The notes beneath the pieces are model-generated. The model had not been told where the DNA came from. It did no database searches and saw only the letters and a list, made by a program, of their open reading frames with translations. This document shows positions 8,037 through 18,844 of a DNA stretch of 64,000 bases, piece by piece. The stretch spans positions 620,001 to 684,000 of the forward strand of contig BNCN01000003.1 of assembly GCA_014656495.1 (NCBI GenBank), given 5' to 3'. The DNA is from Comamonas sp. KCTC 72670. GTDB lineage: Bacteria; Myxococcota; Myxococcia; Myxococcales; Myxococcaceae. Numbering within the stretch: position 1 is the first letter of the stretch; every line of letters starts with the position of its first letter. The position numbers and the translations under genes are program-made.

Positions 8037-9812
8037 ATGCACCCTGCCGTCCGCTACCGCGTCTCCATGCCCCGTCCGCACTCGCACCTCCTGGAGGTGG
8101 AGGCCTCTTTTCCTGGAGGCCGCGAGGTGCTCGAAGCCGTGCTGCCGGTGTGGACGCCCGGCAGCTACATGGTGCGCGAGTTCGCCCGGCAGGTGCAGGA
8201 CGTCACCGCCCACGCGGCGGACGGCACGCCCCTGCCGGTGCGGCGCACGGACAAGCGGACGTGGCGGGTGGACGCGAAGGGGCTCGCCGTCACGCTGCGC
8301 TACCGCGTCTACGCCAACGAGCTGACGGTGCGCACCAACCACCTGGACGGCTCTCACGCGTACTTCAACGGCGCCGCCACGTTCCTCTACACGGAGGCCA
8401 CGCGGGCGCTGGAGCACCACGTCACCGTGGACGCGCCGCAGGGCTGGCGGGCCTTCTGCGCCCTGGGCCAACGCGCGGACGCGTTCATCGCGCGGGACTA
8501 CGACGAGCTGGTGGACAGCCCCTTCGAGGTGGGCCCCCATACGCCGCTCACGTTCAGCGTGGAGGGCGTGCCCCACGAAGTCGTCGTCTGGGGCGACACC
8601 GTGCAGGACCCGGAGCGGCTGTGCGCGGAGCTGCGGCGCATCTGTGAGTGCCAGGCCCGCGTGTTCGGCGGGCTGCCGATGCCGCGCTACCTCATCCTGC
8701 TGTACCTGACGGACCGGGGCCGCGGCGGCCTGGAGCACAAGGCGAGCACCGCCCTGCTCTTCCCACGCGCCGGGCTCTCCACGGCCCGCGGCTGGGAGGA
8801 CCTGCTCACGCTGGTGGCGCACGAGTACTTCCACCTGTGGTTCATCAAGCGGGTGAAGCCGCGCGCGCTGGTGCCGTTCGACTACGCGAAGGAGAACTAC
8901 ACCACGCTGCTGTGGGCCTTCGAGGGCGCCACCGCGTACTACGACAACCTCTTCGTGCGCCGCGCGGGGTTGATGTCCCCGCAGCGCTACCTCACGCGCC
9001 TGGGCGAGACGCTCACCCTGCTGCGCGCCACGCCGGGGCGCCGGGTGCAGACGCTGTCGGAGGCCTCGCTCGTCAGCTGGGTGAAGCACTACCGCCCGGA
9101 CGAGAACTCGCCCAACAGCGCCATCTCCTACTACCTCAAGGGCGAGGTCGTCTCCGCGCTGCTGGACCTGGAGATTCGCCGCGCCACCCGCGATGCCCGC
9201 AGCCTGGATGACGTCATCCGCCTGCTGTGGGAGCGCCATGGTGACGGCTCCGGCGTCCCCGAGGACGGGGTGGAGGCCGCGGCGAGCGAGGTGGCCGGCG
9301 TGGACCTCACGCCCTTCTTCGACCGGGCGCTGCGCAGCACCGAGGACCTGGACTTCTCCGTCTTCGCGCACGTGGGCCTGGAGGTGGGCTTCCGCCTGCG
9401 GGAGTCGGTCAGCGACAAGGGCGGCACGCCGCCGCGAGGCCGCACGGGCGAAGGCCGCCCCAAGGGCTGGCTGGGCATCACCGCCCGGGCGAATGGCACC
9501 ATCTCCGTGGTGCAGGACGGCTCGCCCGCGCAGGAGGCGGGCCTCTACGTGGAGGATGAGCTCGTCGCCCTGGAAGGATGGCGGGTGGACGGGAACAGCC
9601 TGCTCGGGCGCTGTGAGGACCGCAGGCCCGGGGAGACGGTGCGGCTGACGGTGTTCCGCAGGGACCGGCTGCTGGACATCCCCGTGGTGCTGGGAACAAA
9701 GCCGGCCGAGGCGGCCTGGCTGGCGCGCGTGGAGCACCCCACCGACGCCCAGAAGGCCGCATACCAGGCGTGGCTCGGCGCCCCCTGGGAGGACGCCCCC
9801 GGCCAGGCGTAG
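8037..9812 (+). CDS. M61 family aminopeptidase-like metallopeptidase with C-terminal PDZ domain
   Basis: 591 residues without an obvious signal peptide. An N-terminal beta domain includes LPVWTPGSYMVREF, the characteristic M61 (glycyl aminopeptidase) segment. The gluzincin zinc site VAHEYFHLW (HEYFH at about 262-266) is followed by LLWAFEGATAYYDN, supplying the third ligand Glu near 298. A PDZ domain occupies about 478-560 (GWLGITARANG through VRLTVFRRD). This architecture is standard for bacterial M61 peptidases, which prefer N-terminal Gly or Ala. Cytoplasmic location is inferred from the lack of a signal sequence. It lies between an RNA methyltransferase and a membrane protein gene, with no clear functional link. 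Confidence 0.88.
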   Translation: MHPAVRYRVSMPRPHSHLLEVEASFPGGREVLEAVLPVWTPGSYMVREFARQVQDVTAHAADGTPLPVRRTDKRTWRVDAKGLAVTLRYRVYANELTVRTNHLDGSHAYFNGAATFLYTEATRALEHHVTVDAPQGWRAFCALGQRADAFIARDYDELVDSPFEVGPHTPLTFSVEGVPHEVVVWGDTVQDPERLCAELRRICECQARVFGGLPMPRYLILLYLTDRGRGGLEHKASTALLFPRAGLSTARGWEDLLTLVAHEYFHLWFIKRVKPRALVPFDYAKENYTTLLWAFEGATAYYDNLFVRRAGLMSPQRYLTRLGETLTLLRATPGRRVQTLSEASLVSWVKHYRPDENSPNSAISYYLKGEVVSALLDLEIRRATRDARSLDDVIRLLWERHGDGSGVPEDGVEAAASEVAGVDLTPFFDRALRSTEDLDFSVFAHVGLEVGFRLRESVSDKGGTPPRGRTGEGRPKGWLGITARANGTISVVQDGSPAQEAGLYVEDELVALEGWRVDGNSLLGRCEDRRPGETVRLTVFRRDRLLDIPVVLGTKPAEAAWLARVEHPTDAQKAAYQAWLGAPWEDAPGQA

Positions 9813-9824
9813 GCTCCCGGGTGC

Positions 9825-11306
9825 ATGCACCCGACGCCGGACACCGTCGTCCCCCTGGAGGCGCCGCTCCCCGACTGCCGGCACCACCGCGCCGAACGCG
9901 CGGGTTGGCGCTGCACGGCCTGCGCGTCAACACTCTGCCCCGGCTGCGCCGTGGGGCGCCGGGCCCAGACGGTCCTGCTGGTGGCGTGCGCGCACTGTGG
10001 CGGCGCCGCAGAGCCGCTCCTCACCCACCGCGCTCGCGTGCCGCTGGCCCGGCGGCTGAGGCCCGCGTGGCGCTACGTCTTCTCCTCGTCGGGCCTGCAA
10101 GTGCTGGCTGGCGTCAGCCTCGTCCTGACGGTGCTGGGGTGGCTGACGGACATGACCATCCTCTTCCTCAAGCCCGTCGCCATCGTCATGTACGGGAGCG
10201 TCTTGTGGGCCACGTTCTACAAGCTGGCGCGGGAGTCCGCCCGCGGCGAGCGCGAGCTGAGCCCACCCGACTTCCATCACTTCATCGAAGACGGCATCGT
10301 CCCCGGCCTGAGGGGCATCGCGACCTTCGCCCTCCCGTGGCTCCCCGCGTTCGTCTACGCCACCGTGCAGTATCCCCTCCTGCTGGAGGTCTTCGAGGGC
10401 ACGACGATTCACGCGGCGAAGCTGGCCGACGTCGCGAGCACGGCGCTGTGGGACCCGGTGATGTGGGGGCTCCTGCTGCTCGCGCTCGCGTGGCTCCCCG
10501 CGGTGCTGCTGCTCGCGGCGGCGGGACAGTCCATCGACGCCCTGCTCAACATCGGCGGCACGGTGCGGCGCATGCGGACGCTGGGCCGCGACTATGTGTT
10601 GCTCTGCGGGGTGCTGGCCGTCCTGGGCGGGGCGCAGCTGTTGGCCCAGGGGCTCGCCACCGGGCTGCGCGCGCTGGACGTCTTCCTCGTCTCGCGGCTG
10701 CTGGCGGAGGTCCTCACGCTCATCATCCCCTTCACGGCCGCCCACGTCCTGGGCCTGGTGCTCCTCACCCGGGGAGACGCGCTGGGCCATGGCCTGGAGC
10801 ACGAATACCTGGAGCCGGTGCTCGGCGACACACCCCCGAAGCTTCAGGCGGCGCCGCTGCACGACGACGCGCCATTCTCCGCCGGGAGCGGAGGCGCGTC
10901 CTTCGTGGAGGTACAAACCCCCGCACAACGCGCCGTGAATGAGGCTCTCACGGCGCTGGGGGCGGCCGTCGAGGCACGTGACCTTCCGCTCGCGATGTCG
11001 CTGTATGCCTCCTTGCGGCAGCAGCCGCGAGTGCGTGTGCCTCCGGAGCACCACCTGTTCATCGGACAGGCCGCGGCAGTGGAAGGAGATTTCCCACTGG
11101 CGGTACACGCGTTGGAATCCGCGGCGGATGTGGCACCTGAAGACCCCATCGCGCCCCGCGCGCTGGTCATCCTGGCGCGGGTCTTGGGCGAGCGGATGCA
11201 GGACGCCCCACGCGCGGAAGAAGTCTACCGCTATGTGCTCCACCGCTACCCAGACACGGCAGCGGCGCGCTATGCACGCGAGCGCGTGACAACGTCTTCC
11301 GACTGA
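9825..11306 (+). CDS. Polytopic membrane protein with N-terminal zinc-finger-like segment and C-terminal TPR-like region
   Basis: 493 residues, not assigned to a named family. The N-terminus has paired cysteines and histidines (CRHH, CTAC, CPGC, CAHCGG within the first 60 residues), a B-box or zinc-ribbon-like arrangement. The middle (about 85-315) holds roughly six hydrophobic segments, including LQVLAGVSLVLTVLGWL and LLLLALAWLPAVLLLAAAG, and resembles a Yip1- or DUF4013-type membrane domain. The last 130 residues are soluble and TPR-like (LPLAMSLYASLRQQP, AEEVYRYVLHRYPDT). It begins 12 nt after the M61 peptidase stop. Function is unknown. Confidence 0.75.
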   Translation: MHPTPDTVVPLEAPLPDCRHHRAERAGWRCTACASTLCPGCAVGRRAQTVLLVACAHCGGAAEPLLTHRARVPLARRLRPAWRYVFSSSGLQVLAGVSLVLTVLGWLTDMTILFLKPVAIVMYGSVLWATFYKLARESARGERELSPPDFHHFIEDGIVPGLRGIATFALPWLPAFVYATVQYPLLLEVFEGTTIHAAKLADVASTALWDPVMWGLLLLALAWLPAVLLLAAAGQSIDALLNIGGTVRRMRTLGRDYVLLCGVLAVLGGAQLLAQGLATGLRALDVFLVSRLLAEVLTLIIPFTAAHVLGLVLLTRGDALGHGLEHEYLEPVLGDTPPKLQAAPLHDDAPFSAGSGGASFVEVQTPAQRAVNEALTALGAAVEARDLPLAMSLYASLRQQPRVRVPPEHHLFIGQAAAVEGDFPLAVHALESAADVAPEDPIAPRALVILARVLGERMQDAPRAEEVYRYVLHRYPDTAAARYARERVTTSSD

Positions 11307-11350
11307 TACAGACGTTGCCGTGCTTGAACGCCAGCATCACCCTTTCCGGC

Positions 11351-11734
11351 ATGGTTCGCGCTCGATGGGTTTCGTGGCTCCTGGGTTTCGGTCTCCTCGC
11401 GGCATGTGATCAGGCGCCGCGGGTCCAGCGCGCGGTCGATGACTGCGAGGCCGAATTGGTCGCCCTCAAGGTCGAGGTGCTGTCCGCGGACGGCACCCGC
11501 ATCCGCGGGGCGACCGTCACCGGCACCAACGTGGCGTCCAACATCAGCATCACCGGCGTCACGGATGGACAGGGCGTCAGCACCGCCATCAACGAATCGC
11601 TCGCGCCCAGCCCGGTGCGGGTCGTGGCCACCGCGGGCTCCAAGGTGTCCCCGGCCCACCAGGTGGAATGGCTGTGTGACAGCTGCAACTGTCAGCCCGA
11701 GCCCGCCACGCTGGAGCTGCGGCTCAATCCGTAA
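11351..11734 (+). CDS. Small secreted lipoprotein
   Basis: 127 residues from the ATG at 11351, which puts MVRARWVSWLLGFGLLAAC at the start with a good lipobox (LAAC, Cys 19). An ATG 36 nt upstream would prefix a non-signal-like extension. The mature part resembles a single carboxypeptidase-regulatory or Ig-like beta-sandwich domain (LKVEVLSADGTRIRGATVTG, then ITGVTDGQGVST) and ends with a Cys-rich LCDSCNCQ segment. No catalytic residues are apparent. It is probably an outer-membrane-anchored surface protein of unknown role. Confidence 0.7.
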   Translation: MVRARWVSWLLGFGLLAACDQAPRVQRAVDDCEAELVALKVEVLSADGTRIRGATVTGTNVASNISITGVTDGQGVSTAINESLAPSPVRVVATAGSKVSPAHQVEWLCDSCNCQPEPATLELRLNP

Positions 11735-12003
11735 CACCCGCCAAAACGGCGGCGGTCCTCAGCTTCCCGGATTCCGCCGGATGAACGCCGGGGAGGTTGT
11801 GCTTCACCCGCCCCATGGAGTACGGCTGGTGGCATGCGTGACGCTCGTCAGCCTGCCCCACGTTGGGTCCACCCTGCTTCCAGGGAGGCCACCCTTTCGG
11901 CTCCCTCCATGCACGGGACTCCGGGGACGTGTTGCGGGTGTCAGCGCGTTCCCTTCCAAGGGAGTCCTATCGGCGCACGTTCCAGGTAGGCCCGGGCCCC
12001 GCC

Positions 12004-12885
12004 ATGTCCGCCGAATCCGTGGAACAGTTGCTTCAACGCGCGTTGTCCGAGCTGACCGCGCGCTTCGTCACCCAGGCGAACCCCGTCCCCGCTGGCCTCC
12101 TGGAAGCGCTGGACGCGGACAGCCGGAGTGGAGCCCAGGCGCTGGCCCGGCGCATCCGCGCCCGGCAGGAGAAGAACCGCGCGGAGGGGCAGCGGCTGCG
12201 CAAGCTGCTCCGCTACGAGACGGAGCTGTGGGAGCAAGGCGTCACGCACATCGCGGGCGTGGACGAGGCCGGCATGGCCCCGCTCGCGGGCCCGGTCGTC
12301 GCCGCGGCCGCCGTGCTGCCCAAGGGCTTCCGGCTCAAGGGGCTCGACGACTCGAAGAAGATTCTCGACGCCGACAAGCGCGAGGCCCTGGCCGTCGTCA
12401 TCAAGCAGGAAGCGGTGGCGTGGGCCGTGGGGCGCGCGGAGGTCGAGGAGATCGACCGCATCAACATCTACCACGCGGGGCTGCTGGCCATGCGCCGCGC
12501 CGTGGAAGGGCTCTCGGTGAAGCCCGACCACCTGCTGGTGGACGCGAGGACGGTGCCCGAGTGCTCGATTCCGCAGCAGGGCATCATCAAGGGTGACGCG
12601 CTCTCGCTGAGCATCGCCGCGGCCTCCATCCTGGCGAAGACGACACGCGACCGCTGGATGGCGGAGTTGGACGCGCGGTACCCGGGCTACGGGCTCGCCG
12701 CGCACAAGGGCTACCCGACGCCGCTGCACCTCCAGATACTGAAGGAGAAGGGCGTGCTCCCCATCCACCGGCGCAGCTTCGCGCCAGTGCGTGAGGCGCT
12801 GGGCCTCCCCACGGGCACGGCCCCCTCCGCCGCGCAGGCGGAGCTGTTCCCCGTGACCTCGTCCCTGACGGCGGTGAAGTCATGA
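12004..12885 (+). CDS. rnhB: Ribonuclease HII with altered GRG motif
   Basis: 293 residues. The catalytic domain begins HIAGVDEAG (first Asp-Glu pair), then LDDSKK, the third acid in LLVDA, and [23 protein letters not shown] with the fourth acid. The C-terminal [15 protein letters not shown] and PIHRRSF segments are typical. It cleaves RNA embedded in DNA, a replication and repair function. Two oddities are visible. The normally invariant GRG after DEA reads GMA (GGC ATG GCC), and there is an N-terminal extension of about 80 mostly helical residues, reminiscent of Firmicute RNase HII. ATG 12004 is chosen because upstream sequence lacks coding character. It overlaps the next gene by ATGA. Confidence 0.92.
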   Translation: MSAESVEQLLQRALSELTARFVTQANPVPAGLLEALDADSRSGAQALARRIRARQEKNRAEGQRLRKLLRYETELWEQGVTHIAGVDEAGMAPLAGPVVAAAAVLPKGFRLKGLDDSKKILDADKREALAVVIKQEAVAWAVGRAEVEEIDRINIYHAGLLAMRRAVEGLSVKPDHLLVDARTVPECSIPQQGIIKGDALSLSIAAASILAKTTRDRWMAELDARYPGYGLAAHKGYPTPLHLQILKEKGVLPIHRRSFAPVREALGLPTGTAPSAAQAELFPVTSSLTAVKS

Positions 12886-13517
12886 GCGCGGACCGGGACA
12901 TCGACGAGTGGATGGCCGCGCGCGGCATCACCCTGCCCGAGGTCCGCGTGCGCGCCCGGGCCGTGCTGGAAGAGGCGGGCCTCACCCGCCCCGGCAAGCA
13001 GCGGATGAGCGAGCCGAAGCTGCTCAAGGCGGGCGACCTGCTGACGGAGCGCTTCTTCCCGGTGTGCGCGGAGGCCGCGTGCCACAAGGTGGCGCAGGCC
13101 AGTGGCCGCGAGCCCCTCCGCGTGGAACCCCGGCTGCACTGCGAGCGCTGCGGAGGCTCGGCCAACCGCCGCGCCGAGGTGGCCTTCGTGGAGTCCTGCC
13201 AGCGCTTCGGCGTCCGCCGCGTGGTGGTGGTGGGCGGCTCACCGGCGGTGCGCGAGGAGCTGGAGGCGAAGCTCGGCCACCAGATTGACCTGCGCATGGT
13301 GGACGGCACGGAGCGCCGCACGGCGGACCGCGCGCGCAGTGATTTGGACTGGGCGGACCTGGTGCTCGTGTGGGGCGCAACGGAGCTGCACCACAAGGTC
13401 AGCGGCCACTACACGCACGGCGGGCCGGCCTACAGCCACAAGGTGGTGCACGTGGTGAAGCGGGGCGTGGCCGCCCTGCTGGAAGAGGGCATCACCCACC
13501 TGGAGCGGACTCGCTGA
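12882..13517 (+). CDS. Conserved hypothetical protein with cysteine pairs and a DUF2325-like C-domain
   Basis: 211 residues. The first 100 contain Cys 62, 67, 87 and 90 (CAEAAC and CERC), suggesting a structural metal site. The second half ([16 protein letters not shown], then [20 protein letters not shown]) resembles the small Rossmann-like DUF2325 domain, in which a GG loop and a late acidic-His segment are conserved. This is a resemblance, not a firm assignment. It is translationally coupled to RNase HII by a 4-nt ATGA overlap, so a nucleic-acid-related job is possible but unproven. Confidence 0.7.
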   Translation: MSADRDIDEWMAARGITLPEVRVRARAVLEEAGLTRPGKQRMSEPKLLKAGDLLTERFFPVCAEAACHKVAQASGREPLRVEPRLHCERCGGSANRRAEVAFVESCQRFGVRRVVVVGGSPAVREELEAKLGHQIDLRMVDGTERRTADRARSDLDWADLVLVWGATELHHKVSGHYTHGGPAYSHKVVHVVKRGVAALLEEGITHLERTR

Positions 13518-13558
13518 GTGCTGGACTCGGGCGCCGCCCCGGGGCGACGCTCGAGTCC

Positions 13559-14188
13559 ATGACAGCCCAGTTCATCCTGCTCCGCCACGGAGAGACGGAG
13601 TGGAACTCCCTGGGGCGACTCCAGGGTCACCAGGACAGCGCCCTCAGCGACGTGGGCCTCAAGCAGGCGGAGGCCCTGGCCGCGCGGCTGGCGCCGGAGT
13701 CCTTCTCCGCGCTGTACAGCAGCGACCTGGGACGGGCGCGCGAGACGGCGCGGCGCATCGCCGTCCGCACCGGGCATGCCGTGCTGCCCGACAGCCGCCT
13801 GCGCGAACGCGGCCTGGGCATCCTCGAGGGACTCACCCGGGAAGAGGCCCGGCAGCGGCACCCGGACGTCTTCGCCGCGTACTCAGGAGGCGCGCCGGAC
13901 TACGTCGTCCCCGGCGGCGAGAGCACGGCCCAGCGCCTGCGCCACGCGGTGGAGTGCCTGGAGGAGCTGGGCGCGCGCCACCGGGGCGAGCGGCTGGTGG
14001 TGGTGACGCATGGGGGCGTGCTCAGCCTCCTGTTCCGCCACAGCCTGGGGATTCCACCCGCCGCGCCGCGCACCTTCTCCGTGCTCAACGCCGGGTGGAA
14101 TCAGTTCGACTACCACGAGGGCACCTGGCGGCTCGTCACGTGGGGAGACGTCACCCACCTGCGCGCCGCCAGCCTCGACGACACCTGA
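13559..14188 (+). CDS. Histidine phosphatase family protein (phosphoglycerate mutase-like)
   Basis: 209 residues. The catalytic RHGETEW (R9, H10) is followed by R20 and the LYSSDLGRARETA segment. Acid/base RERGLGILEG (82-91) and the second histidine VVVTHGG (H151) complete the active site. Size and motifs match cofactor-independent acting phosphatases of the PhoE/CobC/GpmB type rather than true dPGM. The substrate cannot be read from sequence. The ATG at 13559 starts right at the catalytic strand. The gene converges on the aminotransferase gene with only 6 nt between stops. Confidence 0.85.
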   Translation: MTAQFILLRHGETEWNSLGRLQGHQDSALSDVGLKQAEALAARLAPESFSALYSSDLGRARETARRIAVRTGHAVLPDSRLRERGLGILEGLTREEARQRHPDVFAAYSGGAPDYVVPGGESTAQRLRHAVECLEELGARHRGERLVVVTHGGVLSLLFRHSLGIPPAAPRTFSVLNAGWNQFDYHEGTWRLVTWGDVTHLRAASLDDT

Positions 14189-14194
14189 GCGGGG

Positions 14195-15547
14195 CTACAG
14201 CTCCGCCTGCGCGAGGCCGTCACGGCGGGCCGGGCGCGCCGCCGCCGGCCGGGCCTCCAGCTCCGCGCGGGCCTCGTCAATGGCGTCACACACGCCGTCC
14301 GCGGCCCGCTGCACCTGCTCCAGCGTGTGGGCGGACATCACCTGCATGCGGAAGCGCGACTCCCGCAGCCGGACGGCCGGGTACTCCACCAGGTTGGCGA
14401 AGATGTCGCGCTCGAACAGCTTCTTCGCGGACAGCCGCGCCACCTTCGCGTCGCCCACCTGCACGGGCACCACGTTGGACGGCTCGCCCAGGCACTTCAC
14501 GCCCCGGGCCTGGAACGCGCCGCGCAGCGCCAGGATGTTCTCCCGCGCCTTCGCGCGCAGCGCCGCGCCCTCTTCCGAGCGGACGATGCGCAGCGACTCC
14601 AGCACCACCGCGGCCTGCAGGGGCAGCAGCGCGTTGGAGAAGATGTGCGTCCCGCCCAGGACGCGGATGAACTGACGCACCGCCGGCGAGCGCGTGGCCA
14701 CGAAGCCACCGTTGGTCGCGAACGTCTTCGAGAAGGCGCCCATCACCAGGTCCACCTTCCCCAGCAGCCCCTGCACGCCCAGGCTGCCGGTGCCCTGCGG
14801 GCCCATGGCGCCCAGGTCGTGCGCCACGTCCACCAGCAGCGCCGCGCCGTACTCGTGGCAGATGGACTGCAGCTCCTCCAGCCGCGGCACGTCCGAGTCC
14901 ATGGAGAACAGGCCCTCGGTGACGACGAGCACCGCGTTGCGCGTGTCGCGAGCGCGAATCTCCTGCAGCTTGCGCTTCATCGCGCGGTTGTTGAGGTGCG
15001 GCACGCGGCTCACGTTCGGCGTCGCCGCGGCGGCGCCCTGCTGGAGGCACGCGTGCGACAGCGCGTCGAGCACCACATGGTCATCCGGACGTACCAGCCC
15101 GGAGATGACGCCGAAGCCCGCGCCCCACCCCGTGGAGAACAGCGCGACGTGCGGCATCTGCAGGTGCTCCGCGAGCGCCTTCTCCAACATCAACGACGGC
15201 GTCGTGTTGCCCCCCAGCATCGCCGAGCCCGCGCTGTGCAATCCGTAGTCCTGGATGGCCCGCTGGGCCGCCTCCATGATCGCCGGATGCGTGGACAACG
15301 AGAGGTAGTCCTGAGAGCCGAAGTTCAGCCCCTGGCGGACCGTCCCCGTCTCATTGCGGACGCCACACTCCGGCTTCGGTGCCGCCTCCAGGCTGCGCGA
15401 ATACGGCCACAACCCCGCCTGCCGCCGCGACTCCTGCCACTCGAAGAACGGCTCCGTCCGACCCAGCAGGTCCGGTCCCGAGGGGTGGGAGTAGTGGGAG
15501 ATGAAGTGCGTGAAGAGCGGCGAGTCGAATTCAGCTCGTGAATCCAT
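14195..15547 (-). CDS. PLP-dependent alpha-oxoamine synthase (serine palmitoyltransferase / AONS-like)
   Basis: 450 residues of fold-type I PLP enzyme. PLP-lysine is K274 in MGAFSKTFATNGG; D240 and H243 (DVAHDLG) correspond to the usual DEAHxxG. The segment FGSQDYLSLSTHP and the glycine-rich AMLGGNTTP match the alpha-oxoamine synthase family (KBL, BioF, HemA, SPT, CqsA). These condense an amino acid with an acyl-CoA. The lysine context is closer to serine palmitoyltransferases than to KBL or BioF, and myxobacteria make sphingolipid-like lipids, so SPT or a signal-molecule synthase is possible. No biotin or threonine-degradation genes are adjacent. It is monocistronic, with its own promoter-like region upstream. 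Confidence 0.75.
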   Translation of the reverse strand: MDSRAEFDSPLFTHFISHYSHPSGPDLLGRTEPFFEWQESRRQAGLWPYSRSLEAAPKPECGVRNETGTVRQGLNFGSQDYLSLSTHPAIMEAAQRAIQDYGLHSAGSAMLGGNTTPSLMLEKALAEHLQMPHVALFSTGWGAGFGVISGLVRPDDHVVLDALSHACLQQGAAAATPNVSRVPHLNNRAMKRKLQEIRARDTRNAVLVVTEGLFSMDSDVPRLEELQSICHEYGAALLVDVAHDLGAMGPQGTGSLGVQGLLGKVDLVMGAFSKTFATNGGFVATRSPAVRQFIRVLGGTHIFSNALLPLQAAVVLESLRIVRSEEGAALRAKARENILALRGAFQARGVKCLGEPSNVVPVQVGDAKVARLSAKKLFERDIFANLVEYPAVRLRESRFRMQVMSAHTLEQVQRAADGVCDAIDEARAELEARPAAARPARRDGLAQAEL

Positions 15548-15616
15548 GAAGCACGTCCAGGGGGGAAGGTCGCGCTGTCAACGAGAGGCGCGGCACTCGC
15601 GAGGGGGGAGCGCCGC

Positions 15617-15647
15617 ATTTAATGCCCCTGCATCTTTCCAGTGTCAA
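15617..15647 (-). promoter_or_regulatory. Candidate sigma70-type promoter of the alpha-oxoamine synthase gene
   Basis: On the minus strand a perfect TTGACA (15647-15642) is followed after 18 nt by ATTAAA (15623-15618, overlapping TTAAAT). It lies in an AT-richer island of the 292-nt gap between this gene and acs, about 70 nt upstream of the start codon. Nothing else gene-like is visible in that gap. Confidence 0.45.
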
Positions 15648-15839
15648 CCTGCCTACCTTGACGTTCCGGCTGTATTCGTTTGTTGTGATTCAACCGGATG
15701 CGCTGCGTAGGATGAAACAGGCGTGAAACACCCAGACAACCAAGTTTTACCCGGGTCAATTGCGACAAATCCGGATATTTCACGCCAGGGCAGAGGCTGT
15801 TTCACCCAGCGCCTGCCCTGAGGTGCGAAAGACTGTTCG

Positions 15840-17795
<1,956 letters not shown>

Positions 17796-17851
17796 GCGCT
17801 CCTCCAGCGTGGACATTGCCCACCCTGTTCTAGGAACGCGGCGCGCGCGGC

Positions 17852-18349
17852 TCAACCCTCACGGTCGCAGCGCTTCGACTCCTTGACGGCCTCGTAGCGC
17901 ATCCACAGCTCGCAGACGCATTCGTCCGGGCGGCGCGTGTCGTAGCGGACCCGCAGCACCCCGTTGAACTGCGTTTCGCACTGCGTCGTGCCATTCACGT
18001 GGATGTTGACCTGGTCGAGCAGGCACTCCTGCCCGTTCACCTCGGCGGCGGCCTTCACCACGCTGCCGTCGAGCGCGAACTGGTCGCCATCCTCCAGGAA
18101 GTAGCCCACGAGGTGGCTGTCCAGGAAGCCGAAGTCCAGGCGCACGACGCGGCCGCTGATTTGGAGCGTGCCGTAGAACTTGTCGCGGTTGGGCTCGAGC
18201 AGGCCGCAGTCGTCGCGGAGCACCTCGACGGGCTCGAAGACGTACTCCCCCGGCTCCTGCTCCCGGGGCAGGCAGCCCGCCATGCTCGCCACGAGCAAGC
18301 CGGCCAGGACACGCAGATGGCGTCTCGGAGTGGACACGGGGCGCACCAT
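17852..18349 (-). CDS. Small lipoprotein, function unknown
   Basis: 165 residues from ATG 18349. The signal peptide [12 protein letters not shown] gives a lipobox with Cys about 26. The mature domain has four further cysteines (DDCGLL, ECLLDQ, TQCETQ and DECVC, close to the end), likely disulfide-bonded in the periplasm. No family is recognised. A much longer frame runs upstream on this strand, but it is antisense to the protease gene and lacks a signal peptide, so the short form is annotated. It is divergent from the Nudix gene with 57 nt between them. Confidence 0.72.
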   Translation of the reverse strand: MVRPVSTPRRHLRVLAGLLVASMAGCLPREQEPGEYVFEPVEVLRDDCGLLEPNRDKFYGTLQISGRVVRLDFGFLDSHLVGYFLEDGDQFALDGSVVKAAAEVNGQECLLDQVNIHVNGTTQCETQFNGVLRVRYDTRRPDECVCELWMRYEAVKESKRCDREG

Positions 18350-18406
18350 ACCCCAGGGCACGCTTCTATGAAGTGCGAGCATGCGGCAGCGGGTAGACTG
18401 GGGGTC

Positions 18407-18829
18407 ATGCCCGAATACCGCAACCCCAAGCCCACCGTGGACTGCATCATCGAGCTGCCCGGTGAACGCATCGTCCTCATCCGGAGGGCGAACCCGCCCG
18501 TCGGCTGGGCCCTGCCCGGCGGCTTCGTGGACGAGGGCGAACCCCTGGACGCCGCCGCCGTGCGCGAAGTCCAGGAGGAGACGGGACTGCACGTGAAGCT
18601 GTCCGAGCAGTTCTTCACGTACTCGGACCCCAAGCGGGACCCGCGCCAGCACAACATCTCCACCGTCTACATCGGCTCCGCCGAGGGGGAGCCGCAAGGC
18701 GCCGACGACGCCGCCGAGGCCCGCGCCTTCCCGGTGGACGCGCTGCCCAAGGACCTCTGCTTCGACCACGACACCATCCTGTCCGACTACGTGACGTACA
18801 AGCGCACGGGTCAGCGGCGGAAGCTGTAG
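18407..18829 (+). CDS. Nudix hydrolase
   Basis: 140 residues. A complete Nudix box spans 39-61: G-x5-E-x7-REVQEE-x-G with a final hydrophobic residue, preceded by the ALPGGF strand. These enzymes hydrolyse nucleoside diphosphates linked to another moiety using a divalent metal. The N-terminal [12 protein letters not shown] and the compact size resemble ADP-ribose or 8-oxo-dGTP type members, but substrate is undetermined. It precedes a site-2 protease gene by 15 nt and may share its transcript. Confidence 0.88.
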   Translation: MPEYRNPKPTVDCIIELPGERIVLIRRANPPVGWALPGGFVDEGEPLDAAAVREVQEETGLHVKLSEQFFTYSDPKRDPRQHNISTVYIGSAEGEPQGADDAAEARAFPVDALPKDLCFDHDTILSDYVTYKRTGQRRKL

Positions 18830-18844
18830 GAGCGGCGCGGAAGG

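Noticed and set aside
4800..9887. A 1695-residue open frame on the minus strand
   Set aside because: It is antisense to the phosphatase, methyltransferase and M61 peptidase genes, which have full motif sets. Long antisense frames arise from the extreme third-position G/C bias.
11735..12003. Plus-strand frame starting 11863 that extends RNase HII upstream
   Set aside because: The extra residues have no coding signature and the helical N-terminal domain begins at ATG 12004.
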